Shown here in pieces: positions 61,289 to 64,000 of a DNA stretch of 64,000 nucleotides. Location: positions 372,001 through 436,000 of the forward strand of contig NZ_MUYG01000010.1 in NCBI RefSeq assembly GCF_002155425.1, given 5' to 3'. The stretch is from Erythrobacter donghaensis. Lineage in GTDB: Bacteria; Pseudomonadota; Alphaproteobacteria; Sphingomonadales; Sphingomonadaceae. The notes under the pieces are model-generated. The model saw only the letters and a list, made by a program, of their open reading frames with translations, made no database searches and was not told where the DNA came from. The position numbers and the translations under genes were made by a program. Position 1 is the first letter of the stretch. Every line of letters begins with the position of its first letter.

Positions 61289-63673
61289 TCAGGCTGCCAT
61301 GCTCTGCGGTCCGGCTTCGGCAAAGCCGCGTCCGGGCACATAGCGGGCATCGACCTTGCCGTCCTTCAGCGCAAACAGGTGCAGCCAGCCATTGTCGAAC
61401 AGCGCGCGCACCTGCGGGTGCTTCTCCAGCACTCTCAGCATTTCCTCGCGCGGGGCTTCGATCATCACGCTGAGGCGCAGCGGTTCATGCATCAGCCTGT
61501 CGCCATCATGCACCGCCTGCCACGGCAGCCCGGCGCGCAAGGTTCCGCCATTGCCCTCGATCACGCCGATACCGCCGACGACATTATGGATCAGCTTGTT
61601 GCCCCCGCCGAACATCTCGGGCGCAACGCTGGAGCCGTAATATTGCAGGCTGATCCAGCTCGCCACCACGACAGGCGCGGTGATGATCAGTTCGAGCGTG
61701 CCGAAGCCTTCGTCCGCCTGCCAGTCATAGGAGTGGAGGAAGGCCCGCCCGCCGAGGTCGCGGCCCGTGGTCGCGCTGCGGGGGGCGGCGATGAAGGCGG
61801 CGCATCCGGCAAGGCCCCATTCAGGGCGGATCTCGGCCCAGTTGAGCGCCCGCGCGGCGATAGCATCCCCGCGCGCGCCCGGCAAACGCACGGCGCGTTC
61901 TGCCCGGGCGAGCTTGGCGGCCTGTGCCAGCCACGTGCGCACCCGCGTCAGATCGCCGCTGCGCGCGGGCGGCAGGCTGTCTTCGTAGAGGGTGATTGCA
62001 TCGGTGGTCGTGTCGTGCAGCCCGGCGACGAACAGCGTATCCTCGGCAACCTCTACGCCGCGTGCGGCCAGACCGGCGCGGGTTTCGGGGTCGTTGAGCA
62101 GGATCGCCAGCAAGCGAGCGGAGACCTCGCCGGTGTAGCCCCCGCAGGCGCCGCAGTGATAGGCGCTTTCGTGCGGGTTGTTGGTGACGTTCCCGCCATG
62201 GCCGAGCAGCAGCACGATTGCGCCGTGGCCCTTGGTGAGGCTCATCGCCTTGAGCACCGCCGCGCCGGTATCGGCCTTGGCCTCGGCGCTCATGCCGCCG
62301 ATCACTTCCGGGGCGGGCTCGGCCTTGGGCTTGCTGGCCAGCCCCAGCGCCGACTTCACCAGCTTGACTGCATAGACCGGCCCCATCGCTTCGACAAAGG
62401 CGAAGGAGGAGACGGCGGCTTGCCGGAACCGGCCCCAGGCGCGCGCGGTGCGGGCGGCGATGCGGCTGGCCTGATCGCGCGCCGGATCGCCCGCGCTCGA
62501 GGTGTGGACCGCCGGGTAGAGCAGCACCGGCAGGCGCGCTTCGAGCGTGTCCGAACCATGTGCGTGGTGGGCCAGCGGCAGGCCGAAGAAGCCGGCAAAG
62601 CCGATGGTTGCGATCGCGGGATCGATGCTCTCCAGCGCACGGCGGAACACTTCCGAGCGCACGTCGATGCAGAAGGCGGCTTGAAGGAAGGGGCGGGTGA
62701 CCTCCGGCGCGGCATTGCCTTCGAGCGCGGCGGCAAGGCGGCGCTGGTGGCCGCGATCGGCGGCGTCCTGCAGGATCGCCAGCGCGACCTCGTCGGGTGA
62801 AGGAGCGAGCGGCGCTGCGTGGGCGGCGACGGTTTCGGCCCATTGTGCGGCGATGGCGGGGGTCTGCACCAGCAGCGCTTCGTCCCAGATCATGCGGATC
62901 GCGATGAGATCGACCAGCGTGCGGTCGGTGTCGCCCCGCAATTCGGCTTGCCACAGCAGCCAGCGCGCGTGCTGGGCCCAGCCGCCGAGGCTCATGGCGA
63001 GCCGGTGCAGCGCAGTCGGCGCGGCGGCGTCGGTGAGGCCGAGGGTTTCGGCCGCCGAAAGGATCGCGCGCTCGGTGGTGTCGGGCGCGCAGGCGACATG
63101 AGCGCAAAACTCGTCGAGCCCGGCGATTTCCGGGGTGAGGTCATGCATCGCCCAGGCGCGCCAGGCGGCGAAGGCCTCGGCGCCGGGGGCGGGCGACCAC
63201 AGCGCCTGCCCGCGGTCGAAGTGACCGGCGGCCCACAGGCCGATGCACTTGTCGATCAGCGCGGGCCAGTCGATCCCGGTCGCTTCGGCGGCGAGATCGG
63301 CGACAGTCGGCAGCGCGCGCGGATCGGGGCCAGCGCCCAGCGTTTCGGCCACTTCCCGCAGCGCCGTGACATTGGCGGGCTTGAGCGGCGAGGGCGAGGC
63401 GGCGAGCGCTTCGGCGAGGTCATCCGCGCTGATCGTCCCTTGCGCGATGGCGGCGACATAGTCCGCGCCGGTCTGGGTGACGCGCACCCCGGCGACCCGC
63501 GCCAGCCGCGCGGCGGTGGCGGCGAGATCCTCTCCGGTCTGTCCGAGGAAGGGGTTCACCGCGACGGTCGCATCCAGCGGAAAGGCGGGCGGAATGGCGC
63601 GGGCGGCGGCCTCGGCCGCGTCGAGCACCGCGGAGAAGCGGGCCGGGGCGATGTCGGCGTGAGTCATCAGCAT
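61289..63673 (-). CDS. dabA: DabA: inorganic-carbon uptake subunit (DUF2309)
   Basis: 794 aa from the ATG at 63673 with AAGGAGA just upstream. DUF2309 features: N-terminal AFPLDATVAVNPFLGQTGED; zinc-site candidates in CIDVRSEVFRRALE (Cys and Asp), HHAHGSD, LLLGHGGNVTNNPHESAYHC (His) and CGACGGYTGEV (Cys). The fold resembles a beta-carbonic anhydrase and, with DabB, is thought to convert CO2 to bicarbonate driven by a cation gradient. 25 nt after dabB. Confidence 0.9.
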   Translation of the reverse strand: MLMTHADIAPARFSAVLDAAEAAARAIPPAFPLDATVAVNPFLGQTGEDLAATAARLARVAGVRVTQTGADYVAAIAQGTISADDLAEALAASPSPLKPANVTALREVAETLGAGPDPRALPTVADLAAEATGIDWPALIDKCIGLWAAGHFDRGQALWSPAPGAEAFAAWRAWAMHDLTPEIAGLDEFCAHVACAPDTTERAILSAAETLGLTDAAAPTALHRLAMSLGGWAQHARWLLWQAELRGDTDRTLVDLIAIRMIWDEALLVQTPAIAAQWAETVAAHAAPLAPSPDEVALAILQDAADRGHQRRLAAALEGNAAPEVTRPFLQAAFCIDVRSEVFRRALESIDPAIATIGFAGFFGLPLAHHAHGSDTLEARLPVLLYPAVHTSSAGDPARDQASRIAARTARAWGRFRQAAVSSFAFVEAMGPVYAVKLVKSALGLASKPKAEPAPEVIGGMSAEAKADTGAAVLKAMSLTKGHGAIVLLLGHGGNVTNNPHESAYHCGACGGYTGEVSARLLAILLNDPETRAGLAARGVEVAEDTLFVAGLHDTTTDAITLYEDSLPPARSGDLTRVRTWLAQAAKLARAERAVRLPGARGDAIAARALNWAEIRPEWGLAGCAAFIAAPRSATTGRDLGGRAFLHSYDWQADEGFGTLELIITAPVVVASWISLQYYGSSVAPEMFGGGNKLIHNVVGGIGVIEGNGGTLRAGLPWQAVHDGDRLMHEPLRLSVMIEAPREEMLRVLEKHPQVRALFDNGWLHLFALKDGKVDARYVPGRGFAEAGPQSMAA

Positions 63674-63698
63674 GGCAGGTCTCCTTGGAAGGCTCGGG

Positions 63699-64000
63699 TC
63701 AGCTCTCGCCCGCGGTGCGGGTGGCGGTGCGGAAGCCGCCGAGCGCGCGGTCGAGCAGGGCGTTGAGATAGAGGCCGTTGGCGAGGTGGACGCGCAGGCC
63801 GGCGGTGGCCGGGTGGTGTGCCCACAGCGGGAACAGCGCCTGAGCGAAGGCGACGAGGCCGAAGCTCGCGACTGCGATCACCAGCATCGCCCATTCCAGA
63901 TCGGTCGGCGCCGGAGCCGTCGGCAGCAGCGCCCCCCAGATCGCCTGCGCGATGCTCTGAAAGCTGAAGTAACCGACGGCAGCGGCCAAAGCAGCGGCGA
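63699..64000 (-). CDS. dabB: DabB: NuoL-like membrane subunit of the inorganic-carbon uptake complex (3' part)
   Basis: Only the last 100 residues are inside; the gene continues past the right edge. Two membrane segments (LEWAMLVIAVASFGLVAFAQ and ANGLYLNALLDRAL context) and VHLANGLYLNALLDRALG, the last being typical of the C-terminus of Nqo12/NuoL-like DabB proteins. The call rests on context (dabA directly after it) and this C-terminal signature. Confidence 0.75.
   Translation of the reverse strand, partial: AAALAAAVGYFSFQSIAQAIWGALLPTAPAPTDLEWAMLVIAVASFGLVAFAQALFPLWAHHPATAGLRVHLANGLYLNALLDRALGGFRTATRTAGES

Overview
The window is high-GC (by eye roughly two thirds G+C), densely packed DNA from an alphaproteobacterium, most likely a sphingomonad of the Erythrobacteraceae type. 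This is an inference from gene content: an NDUFS4-like complex I accessory protein, a DUF6456 regulator, a GTA-type 3TM holin, a short 4.5S-type SRP RNA ahead of dnaX, and secD and secF as separate genes. Nearly all of it reads as chromosomal backbone. No plasmid or prophage module and no CRISPR array was seen.

Layout. 1-7.3 kb: an oxygenase start, an RcnB-type secreted protein built on 11-residue repeats, an FMN-binding oxidase family protein, a 275-bp nested-palindrome (MITE-like) element, a degenerate GGDEF-like protein, a gene broken by an amber codon, ettA and an M28 peptidase. 7.3-19.3 kb: a chemotaxis/signalling island (globin-coupled receptor, cheW, cheY, cheD, cheB, cheR, cheA, STAS protein, second receptor, HD-GYP protein, CheB paralogue). 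Several members are damaged: cheR has an in-frame TAA, one receptor has two +1 shifts, another survives only as a tail, and the HD-GYP and CheB paralogues lack catalytic residues. 19.3-28.6 kb: two tRNAs, a deacetylase-like protein and a divergent histidine kinase, an Lrp regulator, a GFA protein, NDH-2, then aroQ-accB-accC-PhyH.

28.7-42.4 kb: a lone GTA-type holin, a CoA-ester lyase, a Tat-exported molybdenum hydroxylase with a MocA-like cytidylyltransferase and XdhC, tRNA-Pro, yajC-secD-secF, a glycosyltransferase, and an XRE repressor divergent from a DUF6456 (GafZ-like) protein. The holin and the DUF6456 gene share the same three promoter motifs, with TTTCCTAC exactly 53 nt upstream of each ATG. 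This suggests a small gene-transfer-agent control circuit. 40.5-48.8 kb: an ABC-F protein, small envelope proteins, a two-component system, and an ECF sigma/anti-sigma-like pair. 48.8-61.1 kb: chorismate mutase, ispB, hrpB, the complex I protein, SRP RNA, dnaX, ybaB, lon, HU, a lipoprotein, rlmB, tRNA-Tyr and an outer-membrane protein. 61.3-64 kb: dabA and the end of dabB, an energy-coupled inorganic-carbon uptake system.

Genes are densely packed with many 4-nt ATGA/GTGA overlaps, so co-transcription is likely within the che, acc, Mo-hydroxylase and sec blocks. The most interesting items are the shared holin/DUF6456 promoter architecture, the decaying chemotaxis island, and the palindromic element that supplies the stop codons of both flanking genes.
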